Assembly: GCA_963819385.1 (NCBI GenBank)
Contig: CAWFVV010000006.1
Coordinates: 2,232,001 to 2,296,000, forward strand
Direction of reading: 5' to 3'
From: JAVDCA01 sp963819385
GTDB taxonomy: Bacteria; Pseudomonadota; Alphaproteobacteria; Rhizobiales; Xanthobacteraceae
DNA: 64,000 bases
Below are positions 8,510-17,947 of this stretch, one piece after another; position 1 is the stretch's first letter; each line of letters begins with the position of its first letter. Under the pieces are notes generated by a model. That model saw nothing but the letters and a program-made list of their open reading frames with translations, did no database searches and was not told where the DNA came from. Made by a program: the position numbers and the translations under genes.

Positions 8510-9040
8510 CTACTTGCGCTTCGGTTTGGATTTCGATTTGGCCGATTTGGCCTTGGCGGGCTTGCCGGTCTTGGCCTTCACGGCCTTCGCTTTGCCTTTG
8601 GCCTTCGCGGCTTTCGGCTTGCCCTGCTCGCCGAGCACGCTGCCGACTCCACCCTTGCCGGTTCGACTGCGGTTGCCTTCGACCGAGCGGCCGCCCTCGA
8701 TCATCATCTTGGCGTAGTCGTCTTGCGTCGCTCCGGTCATCGTCGCGGCGAGATGGCGGAACGAGTGGCCGTCGGTCGCGCCGAGCTTGGCGGTGAAATA
8801 GATGTTACCGCCGAGCTCGAGCATGCGGTTGTAGTCGCGCTTGAGCACGGCCTCGGTCTGCGCCGGCGTCAGGTTGAACTTCTTGAGATAGTCCGCCTCG
8901 TTCGCCTTGAAGGCCTTGCGGTTCTCGTCCTTCATCAGCGACATGCAGAACATGTTGATGCCGTAGCCCTGGCGCGAGCGCTCGGCGTCGAAGACGAAGG
9001 TGCCCGGAATGTCGTCGTAATCGTGCTGCTCGCGTGCCAT
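8510..9040 (-). CDS. ligA: Protocatechuate 4,5-dioxygenase alpha subunit with Lys/Ala-rich tail
   Basis: Small helical subunit (family usual length about 140) that covers the LigB active site. Seen: the LigA core with DIPGTFVFD, GINMFCMSLMK, and GATDGHSFRHLAATMTG. The protein is 176 residues: about 35 to 40 C-terminal residues are almost only Lys, Ala, Ser, Pro and Gly (KAKGKAKAVKAKTGKPAK), like a histone-H1 tail. First of the coupled ligABC genes, preceded by a dispersed repeat and ligI. Confidence 0.95.
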   Translation of the reverse strand: MAREQHDYDDIPGTFVFDAERSRQGYGINMFCMSLMKDENRKAFKANEADYLKKFNLTPAQTEAVLKRDYNRMLELGGNIYFTAKLGATDGHSFRHLAATMTGATQDDYAKMMIEGGRSVEGNRSRTGKGGVGSVLGEQGKPKAAKAKGKAKAVKAKTGKPAKAKSAKSKSKPKRK

Positions 9041-9094
9041 TCGGCTTCTCCGTTTCCTCCGCTGTTCCTAATGCTTATATCACAACGTCCGACG

Positions 9095-9179
9095 CGTAGG
9101 ATGGGTTGAGCGCAGCGAAACCCATCATTTCACGTCGCCACAAAAGTGATGGGTTTCGCTTCGCTCAACCCATCCTACG
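9095..9179. repeat. Inverted repeat (CGTAGGATGGGTT...AACCCATCCTACG)
   Basis: Arms of about 35 nt: CGTAGGATGGGTTGAGCGCA through AAACCCATCA at left, mirrored at right. It ends 2 bp before the ligI stop and separates ligI from ligA. Confidence 0.75.
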
Positions 9180-9181
9180 AG

Positions 9182-10051
9182 TCACCTCCAATAAAGTCGC
9201 ATCGGGTTGTCGACCATAAGCTTCTGCTGCAGCGCCGCGGTCGGCGCGATCTTCGGGATCATGTCGACCAGGAGGCCGTCGTCGGGCGCCTCCTTCGGCA
9301 TGTTCGGATGCGGCCAGTCGGTGCCCCACAGCACGCGATCGGGGAACCGCTCGACGATCGCGCGCGCGAACGGCACCACGTCGTCGTAAGGCGGCCCCTG
9401 AACCGTGAAGCGCTCCGGGCACGTGACCTTGTTGATCCATGTCTTGTTGGCGTCGATCGCCTTGAGCCAGTTCTGGAAGGGCTTGCCGTCGACGCCCTCG
9501 CGCACGTTCGGGCACGCCATGTGGTCGAACACCAGCGTGGTCGGCAGCGATTTCAGGAACGGCCCCATCTCGTCCAGGTCTGCATGTTCGAAATAGATCA
9601 CGATGTGCCAGCCGAGGTCGGCGATGCGCCTGGCGATGCGCACCATCACGTCCCGCGGGGTCGAGTCGACCAGCCGCTTGATGAAGTTGAAGCGCACGCC
9701 CCGCACCCCGGCACGGTCGAGCTCCTTGAGCTGCGCATCGCTGAAGCTCTCGTCGACGAAGGCGACACCCCTCGCCCGGTTGTCGGAATTGACCAGCGCA
9801 TCGACCAGCGCGCGGTTGTCGGTGTCGTGACACGTGGCCTGCACGATCACGTTCTTGTCGAGGCCGAGGAAGTCGCGCAGCGCGAACAGCTTCTCCTTCG
9901 GCGCATCGCACGGCGTGTACTTGCGTTTCGGCGCAAACGGAAACGCTGCTTCCGGTCCGAACACGTGGCAGTGCGAGCACACCGCGCCCGCCGGCGCCTT
10001 GTACTTGGGCTTCGACGGGTTGGGATGGAACGGGATGTAGCCAGGGCTCAT
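9182..10051 (-). CDS. ligI: 2-pyrone-4,6-dicarboxylate lactonase
   Basis: Amidohydrolase-superfamily (COG3618) hydrolase of 289 residues opening 2-pyrone-4,6-dicarboxylate to 4-carboxy-2-hydroxymuconate, the step after LigC. Seen: H27 and H29 in SHCHVFGP, H177 in FDHM, D245 in WGTDWPHPNM and the ending MIPKIAP...NPMRLYW, all LigI hallmarks; positions are within a few residues of the Sphingobium enzyme (H31, H33, H180, D248). The start at 10051 (MSPGYIPF) is chosen by homology; an in-frame extension to 10213 has none. It heads the ligI-ligABC run and diverges from a LysR gene. Genes for the next steps (ligU, ligJ, ligK) are not in the window. Confidence 0.93.
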   Translation of the reverse strand: MSPGYIPFHPNPSKPKYKAPAGAVCSHCHVFGPEAAFPFAPKRKYTPCDAPKEKLFALRDFLGLDKNVIVQATCHDTDNRALVDALVNSDNRARGVAFVDESFSDAQLKELDRAGVRGVRFNFIKRLVDSTPRDVMVRIARRIADLGWHIVIYFEHADLDEMGPFLKSLPTTLVFDHMACPNVREGVDGKPFQNWLKAIDANKTWINKVTCPERFTVQGPPYDDVVPFARAIVERFPDRVLWGTDWPHPNMPKEAPDDGLLVDMIPKIAPTAALQQKLMVDNPMRLYWR

Positions 10052-10230
10052 CGGCACGGGAGCGTCTCCAGTCACAGTGCGGTTCGGTCCCTCCCCCTTT
10101 TTGCGGGGGAGGGAGCGCAGGTGTCTACCTAGACCCGCTCCAGCATCGACGAAAGCCCTCCCGGCGCTCGCTGGCAAATGGGACTTTCTCATGGATTGAT
10201 GAATCTGATGCATATATGCTTCGCGGCGCC
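10052..10230. promoter_or_regulatory. Divergent ligI / lysR promoter region
   Basis: The 179-bp gap between ligI (minus) and the LysR gene (plus). An A+T-rich stretch at 10187-10220 with ATTGATGAATCTGATGCAT is the likely place for LysR binding and both promoters. A perfect 10-bp-arm hairpin at 10088-10114 (TCCCTCCCCC, loop TTTTTGC, GGGGGAGGGA) would lie in the ligI leader. No exact site could be fixed. Confidence 0.4.
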
Positions 10231-11127
10231 ATGCGCATCGATTTCCTCGGCCTGCAGGCCTTCCTCAGCATCGCGCAGCGCGGCAGCTTCCAGCGCGCCG
10301 CCGCGCACCTCAACCTGTCGCAGACCGCGATCAGCCATCGCATGCGCAAGCTCGAGGAGGAGCTCGGCATCAAGCTGTTCGCGCGCACCACCCGCGAGGT
10401 CACGCTGACGCGCGCCGGCATCGAGTTCCTGCCGAAGGCGCAGAAGGCGATCGAGGAGCTGGAGCAGTCGTTCGACGAGCTCAAGCAGCAGGGCGCCAAA
10501 CGCCGCGACCGCCTCGACATCGCCTGCTTGCCCGCCTTCGCGGTGCACTACCTGCCGCCGATCCTGAGCAAGTTCCGCAAGACGCATCCCGGCGTCGACG
10601 TCCGCATCTTCGAGACGCCGTCCGGTGCGATCGCCGAGCTTGTCGAGTCGGGCGAGGTCGAGTTCGGGCTGAGCATGATCTCGACCAACCGATGGGACCT
10701 CGACGTCGAGGCGATCGGCGAGGCGCCCTTGGCGCTCGCCTGCCCGGCCGGCCACCCGCTGGCGACGAAGCGTTCGGTCACCTGGAAGGAGCTGCGCGAC
10801 ACACCGCTGATCCGCGTCGGCACCAAGACCGCCATCCGCTCGATCATCGACGATACGATGAATGCGGCGCGGATTGCCCCGAACTGGCAATACGAGGTCC
10901 AGCACGTCGAGACCGCCGTGCATCTCGTCGAAGCCGGGCTCGGCCTTACGGTTGCGCTCAACTTCGACGTCGCCCTGCATCGCGGGCGCGGCCTGGTCGC
11001 GGTGCCGCTGCGCGGGCCGAAGGTGGTGTGCACCTATGGGCTGGTCACGCGCCGCGGCATGCCGCTGTCGGCGGCGGCGAGTGCGGTGCGCGCTCTGCTG
11101 GTGGAGGAGCTGAGTGCGAGTTTGTAG
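10231..11127 (+). CDS. LysR-family regulator, probable activator of the lig genes
   Basis: A 298-residue LTTR: N-terminal winged helix (FLSIAQRGSFQRAAAHLNLS, then QTAISHRMRKLEEELG), linker helix, and a two-lobed effector domain from about residue 90. The start at 10231 (MRIDFLG) gives the usual LTTR N terminus; an in-frame ATG at 10216 adds five residues. Transcribed away from ligI, the classic arrangement for an LTTR controlling its neighbour; Sphingobium LigR and Comamonas PmdR are LTTRs of this kind, but orthology was not tested. Its TAG stop lies in the left end of a dispersed repeat. Confidence 0.85.
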   Translation: MRIDFLGLQAFLSIAQRGSFQRAAAHLNLSQTAISHRMRKLEEELGIKLFARTTREVTLTRAGIEFLPKAQKAIEELEQSFDELKQQGAKRRDRLDIACLPAFAVHYLPPILSKFRKTHPGVDVRIFETPSGAIAELVESGEVEFGLSMISTNRWDLDVEAIGEAPLALACPAGHPLATKRSVTWKELRDTPLIRVGTKTAIRSIIDDTMNAARIAPNWQYEVQHVETAVHLVEAGLGLTVALNFDVALHRGRGLVAVPLRGPKVVCTYGLVTRRGMPLSAAASAVRALLVEELSASL

Positions 11128-11215
11128 CCCGGATGGAGGCGCGAAGCGCCGTAATCCGGGAATGCCCTATCCGCGGAGAAGCTTTCCCCGCATACGCTAC
11201 GCTCCATGCGGCTGG

Positions 11216-11219
<4 letters not shown>
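11124..11219. repeat. Inverted repeat supplying stop codons to both flanking genes
   Basis: Begins GTAGCCCGGATGGAGGCG and ends in GGCTAC; related element at 17893-17947. The TAG in the left end is the lysR stop (11125-11127) and the CTA in the right end is the pcaF stop (11216-11218, minus strand). Confidence 0.65.
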
Positions 11220-12421
<1,202 letters not shown>

Positions 12422-12450
12422 GAACGTGTCTCCTCAAAATTCTCAGAGCC

Positions 12451-12576
12451 GTCACCCTGAGGTGCTCGGCCGAAGGCCGAGCCTCGAAGGGCCACCTACC
12501 GTGCATCTCGCGTACTTATTGCACGACCTCGGCCGATCATCCTTCGAGGCTCGCTTCGCTCGCGCCTCAGGATGAC
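12451..12576. repeat. Inverted repeat (GTCACCCTGAGG...CCTCAGGATGAC family)
   Basis: Outer arms GTCACCCTGAGG and CCTCAGGATGAC with an inner CGAAGG/CCTTCG pair; a second member is at 55955-56086. Just after it, a 20-nt unit ACGGGTCTATCTTAGTCTCT is present twice in tandem (12576-12615 region). Confidence 0.7.
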
Positions 12577-12626
12577 GGGTCTATCTTAGTCTCTCACGGG
12601 TCTATCTTAGTCTCTTCGCCAGAACA

Positions 12627-13403
12627 TCACGCCTGGTCGCCGTGCGCGACTTTCGTGCGCGCGTGGATCGCGCGCAGCGCTTCGAGCTCGGCGGCGGTCG
12701 GCGCCGGCGTCTCGGTGACCGTGTTGGCGTAACGGACCTTCCAGCCCGTATTGTCGTCGATCTGCTGGCGGGTGACGCCGGGGTGGATCGACACCACGGT
12801 CATCTCCTTGGTCGCCGCGTCGGGCTCGAAGACACAGAGGTCGGTGATCAGCCGGGTCGGCCCCTTGGTCTTGACGCCGAGGCGGGCGCGGTGGTCGCCG
12901 CCCTCGCCGTGGCCGAGCGAGGTGAAGAAGTCGATCTTCTCGACGAAGCCGCGCTTCGACTGCTTCATGATGATGAAGATCTCGCCGCACGAGGTCGCGA
13001 TCTCGGGCGCGCCACCGCCGCCCGGCAGACGCGTCTTCGGCTTGTGATAATCGCCGACCACCGTGGTGTTGAGGTTGGCGAACTTGTCGATCTGCGCACC
13101 GCCGAGGAAGCCGACCGTGATGCGGCCGCCCTGCAGCCAGTAGCGGAACATCTCGGGGACCGAGACCGTGGTGAGCGCGGTGTCGCACAGCTCGCCGTCG
13201 CCGATCGACAGCGGCAGGATCGACGGCTTGGTGGCGAGCGTGCCGGATTCGTAGATCAGCGCGATGTCCGGCGCGCGCGTCAGCCGCGCCAGGTTGCAGG
13301 CCGCCGACGGCGCGCCGATGCCGACGAAGCACACGTCGGTGTTCCTGAGCGCGCGCGAGGCCGCGATCGTCATCATCTCGGTGGGGGTGTGAGCTTCGGT
13401 CAT
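12627..13403 (-). CDS. CoA-transferase subunit B (3-oxoadipate/glutaconate CoA-transferase type)
   Basis: Family I CoA-transferase beta subunit, 258 residues. Seen: IYESGTLATKP with the ESG glutamate expected to carry the CoA thioester, and GGGGAPEIATSCGE, both typical of CatJ/GctB-like subunits. The start at 13403 (MTEAHTP) has GAGG 6 nt upstream; a longer frame to 13424 lacks a ribosome site. Partner subunit A lies upstream across a repeat. Probably activates 3-oxoadipate with succinyl-CoA (inference from pcaF). Confidence 0.85.
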   Translation of the reverse strand: MTEAHTPTEMMTIAASRALRNTDVCFVGIGAPSAACNLARLTRAPDIALIYESGTLATKPSILPLSIGDGELCDTALTTVSVPEMFRYWLQGGRITVGFLGGAQIDKFANLNTTVVGDYHKPKTRLPGGGGAPEIATSCGEIFIIMKQSKRGFVEKIDFFTSLGHGEGGDHRARLGVKTKGPTRLITDLCVFEPDAATKEMTVVSIHPGVTRQQIDDNTGWKVRYANTVTETPAPTAAELEALRAIHARTKVAHGDQA

Positions 13404-13440
13404 TGGTGCCTCGGTTATCTGCACACGGCACTGCGCCAGC

Positions 13441-13574
13441 GCTCCCTCTCCCCGTACTTACGGGGAGAGGGTTGGGGTGAGGGGCGCTGAAATCTCAGCA
13501 CGGCACGTCGTTAGACGTGACTCGCGGAGACGCCCCCTCACCCCAACCCTCTCCCCGCGCGCGGGGAGAGGGAG
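13441..13574. repeat. Inverted repeat (GCTCCCTCTCCCC...GGGGAGAGGGAGC)
   Basis: Long arms GCTCCCTCTCCCCG...GGTTGGGGTGAGGGG and their mirror at the right end; able to fold into an extended hairpin between the two CoA-transferase subunit genes. Confidence 0.72.
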
Positions 13575-13620
13575 CGCGGGCGCCGAGTTCGTCGCGTGCA
13601 TCGCTCTCACGTCAGCACCT

Positions 13621-14475
13621 TCAATGTCCCGCGAGCCGTGCCCGTTCGGCCGCGAAGGCGTCGGGGCCTTTTTCCAGCACGTTGGTCTTCATCCAGGCCA
13701 GGAAGCCGTCACGCTCGCGCGAGATCACGTCCCATTTCTTGTAGTAGGCATTGTCGCGCTTGTAGTAGCCCTGCGCGTAGGACGGGTGCGCGCCGCCCGG
13801 CACGCAGACGACGGCGCTCACGGTCCAAGACGGCAGGATCACGGCGTTGAGGTTGCGCGGGCCGAAGTCGTCGACGATCTCCTCGACGGTCGCGATCGAG
13901 CGCTTGGCGGCCAGCACCGCCTGCTTCTGCACGCCGACGATGCCTTCGAGCAGCACGTTGCCGGCGCGGTCGGCACGCAGCGCATGGATGACCGCGACAT
14001 CGGGGCGGATCGCCGGAACGGTCGCGAGCGTCTCGCCCGTGTAGGGACAGGTGACGCTCTTGATGGTGGGGTTCACCTTGGGAAGGTCGGCGCCGATATA
14101 GCCGCGGAACACCGCGAACGGCAGCCCGGCGGCGCCCGCCTCGTAGGCGTTCGCCATGGCGGAGTGGGAATGCTCCAGGTAGGCGAGCGGGTTCGGCCAG
14201 CCGTTCTCGATCGCGTCGCGCATGCGATGCAGCGAGCCGACGCCCGGATTGCCGCACCAGGAGAAGACCGCCTGCTCGGCGCAGCCCATGCCGATGAGCT
14301 GGTCGTAGATCAGGTCCGGCGTCATGCGGATCAGGGTGAGCCGCTTGCGGCGCTGGCGGATGACCTCGTGGCCGGCGGCGTGCGGGATGAGGTGAGTAAA
14401 GCCTTCCATCGCAATAGCGTCGCCGTCGCGGATGTTCTCCTCGACGGCGGCGGCAAGCGACATGAATTGCGCCAT
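13621..14475 (-). CDS. CoA-transferase subunit A (3-oxoadipate/glutaconate CoA-transferase type)
   Basis: Alpha subunit, 284 residues, of a family I CoA-transferase. Seen: DGDAIAMEGFTHLIPHAAGHE near the N terminus and SWCGNPGVGSLHR, the CatI/GctA landmarks. The ATG at 14475 (MAQFMSLA) is the first in frame; another at 14463 is possible, and no strong ribosome site distinguishes them. Works with the downstream subunit B and probably the pcaF thiolase. Glutaconate CoA-transferase activity cannot be excluded from sequence alone. Confidence 0.85.
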   Translation of the reverse strand: MAQFMSLAAAVEENIRDGDAIAMEGFTHLIPHAAGHEVIRQRRKRLTLIRMTPDLIYDQLIGMGCAEQAVFSWCGNPGVGSLHRMRDAIENGWPNPLAYLEHSHSAMANAYEAGAAGLPFAVFRGYIGADLPKVNPTIKSVTCPYTGETLATVPAIRPDVAVIHALRADRAGNVLLEGIVGVQKQAVLAAKRSIATVEEIVDDFGPRNLNAVILPSWTVSAVVCVPGGAHPSYAQGYYKRDNAYYKKWDVISRERDGFLAWMKTNVLEKGPDAFAAERARLAGH

Positions 14476-14564
14476 GGGAAATGCCCGATATTCCGGAATT
14501 GACGTGCGGAACGGTTTTTACGAGGCCGCCGACGAGGGGTCAAATCGTCCTATCGGTCGGGGCA

Positions 14565-14635
14565 TAGGTTGGGTCGAGCGCTTGCGAGACCGAACATGTG
14601 CGGGTGTTGGGTTCGCTGCGCTCGACCCAACCTAC
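14565..14635. repeat. Inverted repeat (TAGGTTGGGTCGAGCG...CGCTCGACCCAACCTA)
   Basis: Perfect 16-nt arms TAGGTTGGGTCGAGCG and CGCTCGACCCAACCTA; related in layout to the GTAGGGTGGGC family. Lies between the TctC receptor gene and CoA-transferase subunit A. Confidence 0.72.
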
Positions 14636-14648
14636 GGACGCCAACTCA

Positions 14649-15623
14649 TTATTGCGGCAACACCACGCCGGCCGTGCGGATGATGTCGCCCCACTGCTTC
14701 AGCTGGCTCGCGATGAAGCGCGTGAAGTCCTCGGGCGTGCCCGGCTTGAGGAAGCCGCCCTGCGCGACGATGCGCGCGCCGACGCTCGGATCGGCGATCG
14801 CGGCACGGGCGAGCTTGTTCGCGCTGTTGACTGTGTCGGGCGACGTCTTGGCAGGCGCGAGCAGGCCGAACCACTGCTCGGAGACGCAATCCTTCAGGCC
14901 CGCCTCGACCAGGGTCGGCACGTTGGCGGCGACCGGCAACCGCTCGGCGCCGGTGGTCGCGAGAAGCTTGAGCTGGCCGGACCGCACATAAGCCATGGCG
15001 GTCGGCGCCGCCGTGAACAGCATCTGGATGTGGCCGGCGACGACGTCTTGCAGCGCCGAGGCCGCACCGCGATAGGCGACGTGCTGGATCTCGACCTTCG
15101 CCGTCGACTTGAACAATTCGCCCTGCAGGTGCGGGCCGGTGCCGACGCCGCCGGAGCCGAAGTTGACTTTGCCCGGGTTCTTCTTCGCGTAGTCGATGAG
15201 CTCACCGACCGTGCTTACGGGCACGCTCGGATGGACCACCAGGACCGACGGGAACGTCGCGACCAGGCAGACGGGCGCGAACATGTCGGCCGTGATCTCG
15301 GGCTTGGCCATCAGTGAAGGCATGATCGCGATCGTGGTGTCGGCCATCGCGAGCGTGTAGCCGTCCGGCGTCGCGGTCGCGACCTCGCGCAGCCCGACCG
15401 TGCCGGACCCGCCGGTGCGGTTATCGACCACGAAGGTCTGGCCCGACATGGCGCCCATCCGCTCGGCGACCAGCCGGGCGACAAAATCGGTGGTCCCACC
15501 CGCCGAAAAGGGCACGATCATGCGCACGTTGCGGCTCGGATAAGTGCCGGCGCGCGCGACCCGCGAGGCGAGAAGCGTTCCAGCCGAGATTGCGGTGGTG
15601 AGGAAAACGCGACGATCGATCAT
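14649..15623 (-). CDS. Tripartite tricarboxylate transporter substrate-binding protein (TctC/Bug family)
   Basis: Exported receptor of 324 residues. Seen: signal MIDRRVFLTTAISAGTLLAS, then the Bug-family start YPSRNVRMIVPFSAGGTTD and NFGSGGVGTGPHLQGELF. The start at 15623 was chosen over a 35-codon longer frame because GGGGAG precedes it and the signal starts there. No tctA or tctB membrane genes lie nearby, as usual for such expanded receptor families. The ligand is unknown; the setting suggests an organic or aromatic acid. Confidence 0.9.
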   Translation of the reverse strand: MIDRRVFLTTAISAGTLLASRVARAGTYPSRNVRMIVPFSAGGTTDFVARLVAERMGAMSGQTFVVDNRTGGSGTVGLREVATATPDGYTLAMADTTIAIMPSLMAKPEITADMFAPVCLVATFPSVLVVHPSVPVSTVGELIDYAKKNPGKVNFGSGGVGTGPHLQGELFKSTAKVEIQHVAYRGAASALQDVVAGHIQMLFTAAPTAMAYVRSGQLKLLATTGAERLPVAANVPTLVEAGLKDCVSEQWFGLLAPAKTSPDTVNSANKLARAAIADPSVGARIVAQGGFLKPGTPEDFTRFIASQLKQWGDIIRTAGVVLPQ

Positions 15624-15766
15624 CAAGAGGCTCCCCGGCAAAGCGGCCACGCACGAAGCTTTGCGCGCCCGGCGCTCTTCTTCAAGAGGCACGACGTCAC
15701 GCGGCCGAACTTGCGGCGGGCGCAACATGCTCTAAGGTACCCGCCCGACGCGACAGGGACTCCTCG

Positions 15767-16585
15767 ATGCCGACCTCCGCCTCGCAATCATTTCCCACAT
15801 TGCCATCCTCGTTGCGCGCCGAGCGGCAGGACGCGATCGCGCTCCTGCGCCTCGCGCGGCCGGAAAAGCGCAACGCGCTCGACGACGCCATGGTGCTCGG
15901 GATCGAGGCGTTCTTCACCGGCCTGCCGGACGACGTGAAGGCGGTGGTGCTCGCCGGCGACGGCGAGCATTTCTCCGCCGGCCTCGACCTCGGCGAGCTC
16001 ACGCGCCGCGACATCGCGGCAAGCATCGCGCATTCGCAGATGTGGCATCGCGCGTTCGATGCGATCGAGTTCGGCCGCGTGCCGGTCGTCTGCGTGCTGC
16101 ACGGCGCCGTGGTCGGCGGCGGGCTCGAGCTCGCGGCCGCGACGCATATCCGCGTCGCGGAGCGCAGCGCCTACTACGCGCTGCCGGAGGGCAGCCGCGG
16201 CATCTATGTGGGCGGCGGCGCCTCGGTGCGGCTGCCGCGCCTGATCGGCACCGCGCGCATGATGGACATGATGCTCACCGGCCGCACCCACGATGCCGAG
16301 GAGGGCCAGGCGATCGGCGTCTCGCAATACGTGGTCGAGCCGGGCGCCGGCCTCGGCAAGGCGATCGAGCTCGCGCGCCGCATCGCCGGCAACGAGGCGA
16401 TGACCAATTTCGCCGTGATGCACGTGCTGCCGCGCATCGCCGAGCAGGACCCGGCGAGCGGCTACCTGATGGAATCGCTGATGGCCGCGATCGCGGCCGG
16501 CGACCCGCAGGCGCAGCAGCGGCTGCAGGACTTCCTGCAGAAGCGCGCGCCGAAGACGCTACACGGACGACGGAGATCGCCATGA
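15767..16585 (+). CDS. Crotonase/enoyl-CoA hydratase family protein
   Basis: A 272-residue crotonase-fold enzyme that would hydrate an enoyl-CoA. Seen: GDGEHFSAGLDL and LHGAVVGGGLELAAATHIRV (oxyanion-hole region), and ALPEGSRGIYVGGG around the active-site loop. The stop overlaps the next ATG (ATGA), so it is coupled to the dehydrogenase. With that enzyme and the thioesterase it could carry out beta-oxidation-type shortening of a hydroxycinnamoyl-CoA to 4-hydroxybenzoate (inference). Confidence 0.85.
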   Translation: MPTSASQSFPTLPSSLRAERQDAIALLRLARPEKRNALDDAMVLGIEAFFTGLPDDVKAVVLAGDGEHFSAGLDLGELTRRDIAASIAHSQMWHRAFDAIEFGRVPVVCVLHGAVVGGGLELAAATHIRVAERSAYYALPEGSRGIYVGGGASVRLPRLIGTARMMDMMLTGRTHDAEEGQAIGVSQYVVEPGAGLGKAIELARRIAGNEAMTNFAVMHVLPRIAEQDPASGYLMESLMAAIAAGDPQAQQRLQDFLQKRAPKTLHGRRRSP

Positions 16586-17343
16586 ACCCGCAAGGACACG
16601 CCGCACTCGTCACCGGCGGCGGCTCCGGCCTCGGCGCCGCGACCGCCGAGAAGCTCGCGGCGCGCGGCGCCAAGGTCGCGCTGATCGACGTCAATCTCGG
16701 GGCCGCGGAGGCGGTCGCCGCAAAGATCGGCGGCCTCGCAATCGCGTGCGACGTGACCGACGACAAGGCAATGGCGGCCGCGATCGGCGAGGCGAACGCG
16801 AAGCATGGGCCGGCGCGCATCCTGGTCAACTGCGCGGGCGTCGGGCCGGCGAAGCGCATCGTCGGCCGCGACGGCCCGATGCCGCTCGCCGACTTCGAGC
16901 GCGTCATCAAGATCAACCTCATCGGCACCTTCAACGCCATGCGGCTCGCCGCCGCCGACATGCAGGGCCTCTCGCTGCTCGAGGACGGCGAGCGCGGCGT
17001 CATCATCTCGACCGCGTCCGTCGCGGCTTACGAGGGTCAGGTCGGCCAGGCCGCCTATGCGGCCTCGAAGGGCGGCGTGGTCGCGCTGACCTTGCCGGCG
17101 GCGCGCGAGCTCGCGCAGTTCGGCATCCGCGTCAACGCGATCGCGCCCGGCATCTTCTCGACCCCGATGCTCGCGGCCTTGCCCGAGGACACCCAGAAGA
17201 GCCTCGCCGTATCGGTGCCGTTCCCCAAGCTGCTCGGGCGGCCGGAGCAATATGCCGACCTCGCGCTGCACATCGTCGAGAACCGCTATCTCAACGGCGA
17301 GACCATCCGCCTCGACGGCGCGCTGCGCATGGCGCCGAGGTAA
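16582..17343 (+). CDS. Short-chain 3-hydroxyacyl-CoA dehydrogenase (HADH2/SDR type)
   Basis: SDR enzyme of 253 residues. Seen: TGGGSGLG nucleotide motif at residues 11-18, D36 favouring NAD, S146 (STASVAAYEGQ), Y159 and K163 (YAASKG). IINL and the SVAAYEGQVGQAAY segment match type II 3-hydroxyacyl-CoA dehydrogenases. The ATG at 16582 overlaps the crotonase stop. The long open frame extending 180 codons upstream is a GC-rich shadow of the crotonase gene. Confidence 0.87.
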   Translation: MNPQGHAALVTGGGSGLGAATAEKLAARGAKVALIDVNLGAAEAVAAKIGGLAIACDVTDDKAMAAAIGEANAKHGPARILVNCAGVGPAKRIVGRDGPMPLADFERVIKINLIGTFNAMRLAAADMQGLSLLEDGERGVIISTASVAAYEGQVGQAAYAASKGGVVALTLPAARELAQFGIRVNAIAPGIFSTPMLAALPEDTQKSLAVSVPFPKLLGRPEQYADLALHIVENRYLNGETIRLDGALRMAPR

Positions 17344-17356
17344 CAAACACAAGATC

Positions 17357-17435
17357 GTCATGGCCGGGCGTCCCGGCCATCCGCGTCTTTGCCGCAAGCA
17401 AGGCGTGGATGCCCGCGACAAGCGCGGGCATGACG
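17357..17435. repeat. Inverted repeat (GTCATGGCCGGG...GCGGGCATGAC family)
   Basis: Left end GTCATGGCCGGGCGTCCCGG and right end GCCCGCGACAAGCGCGGGCATGAC; copies at 40969-41057 and 41604-41691. Confidence 0.75.
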
Positions 17436-17457
17436 GAAAGAATATGAGGGGCTCATC

Positions 17458-17880
17458 ATGTTCACCAACCGCCGCGACGTGCGGATCGTGTGGGGCGACT
17501 GCGATCCGGCCGGCATCGTCTATTATCCGCGCTATTTCGAGATGTTCGACACCTCGACGACGGCGCTGTTCGAGCGCGCGCTCGGCATGACCAAGTTCCA
17601 GTTCGTCAAACACTTTAAATCGGTCGGCTATCCGATGGTCGACACCCGCGCCCGCTTCCTGCTGCCGACCCGCTACGGCGACGACGTCGTGATCGAGACG
17701 ACGATCACCGAGATCAAGCGCTCGAGCTTCTCGGTGACGCACCAGATCCTCAAGGAGGGCGAGCTCGCGGTCGAAGGCTTCGAGACCCGCGTGTGGGTCG
17801 CGCGCGATCCGACCGACCCCGACAAGATCAAGGCGAAGCCGTTGCCGGATGAGATCGTGGCAAAGCTGAGACGCGAGTGA
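17458..17880 (+). CDS. Acyl-CoA thioesterase, 4-hydroxybenzoyl-CoA thioesterase type
   Basis: Single hot-dog domain of 140 residues. Seen: WGDCDPAGIVYYPRYFEMFD at the N terminus, whose D16 aligns with the catalytic Asp of the Pseudomonas 4-hydroxybenzoyl-CoA thioesterase. GAGGGG 6 nt before the ATG supports the start. Releases an aromatic or short acyl group from CoA in the cytoplasm; with the crotonase and SDR genes upstream it may give 4-hydroxybenzoate for the protocatechuate route. The substrate is inferred from context only. Confidence 0.85.
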   Translation: MFTNRRDVRIVWGDCDPAGIVYYPRYFEMFDTSTTALFERALGMTKFQFVKHFKSVGYPMVDTRARFLLPTRYGDDVVIETTITEIKRSSFSVTHQILKEGELAVEGFETRVWVARDPTDPDKIKAKPLPDEIVAKLRRE

Positions 17881-17892
17881 GGGTCGTAGGTC

Positions 17893-17947
17893 GTAGCCCG
17901 CATGCGGGGCTACCGATCCCGGATATCGCTTCGCTCATCCGGGCTAC
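17893..17947. repeat. Inverted repeat (GTAGCCCG...CGGGCTAC)
   Basis: Arms GTAGCCCGCATG and ATCCGGGCTAC; relative of the element at 11124-11219. Confidence 0.6.

Noticed and set aside
12576..12616. Tandem 20-nt duplication as a regulatory array
   Set aside because: Only two units, next to a dispersed repeat; more likely slippage than a regulator site.
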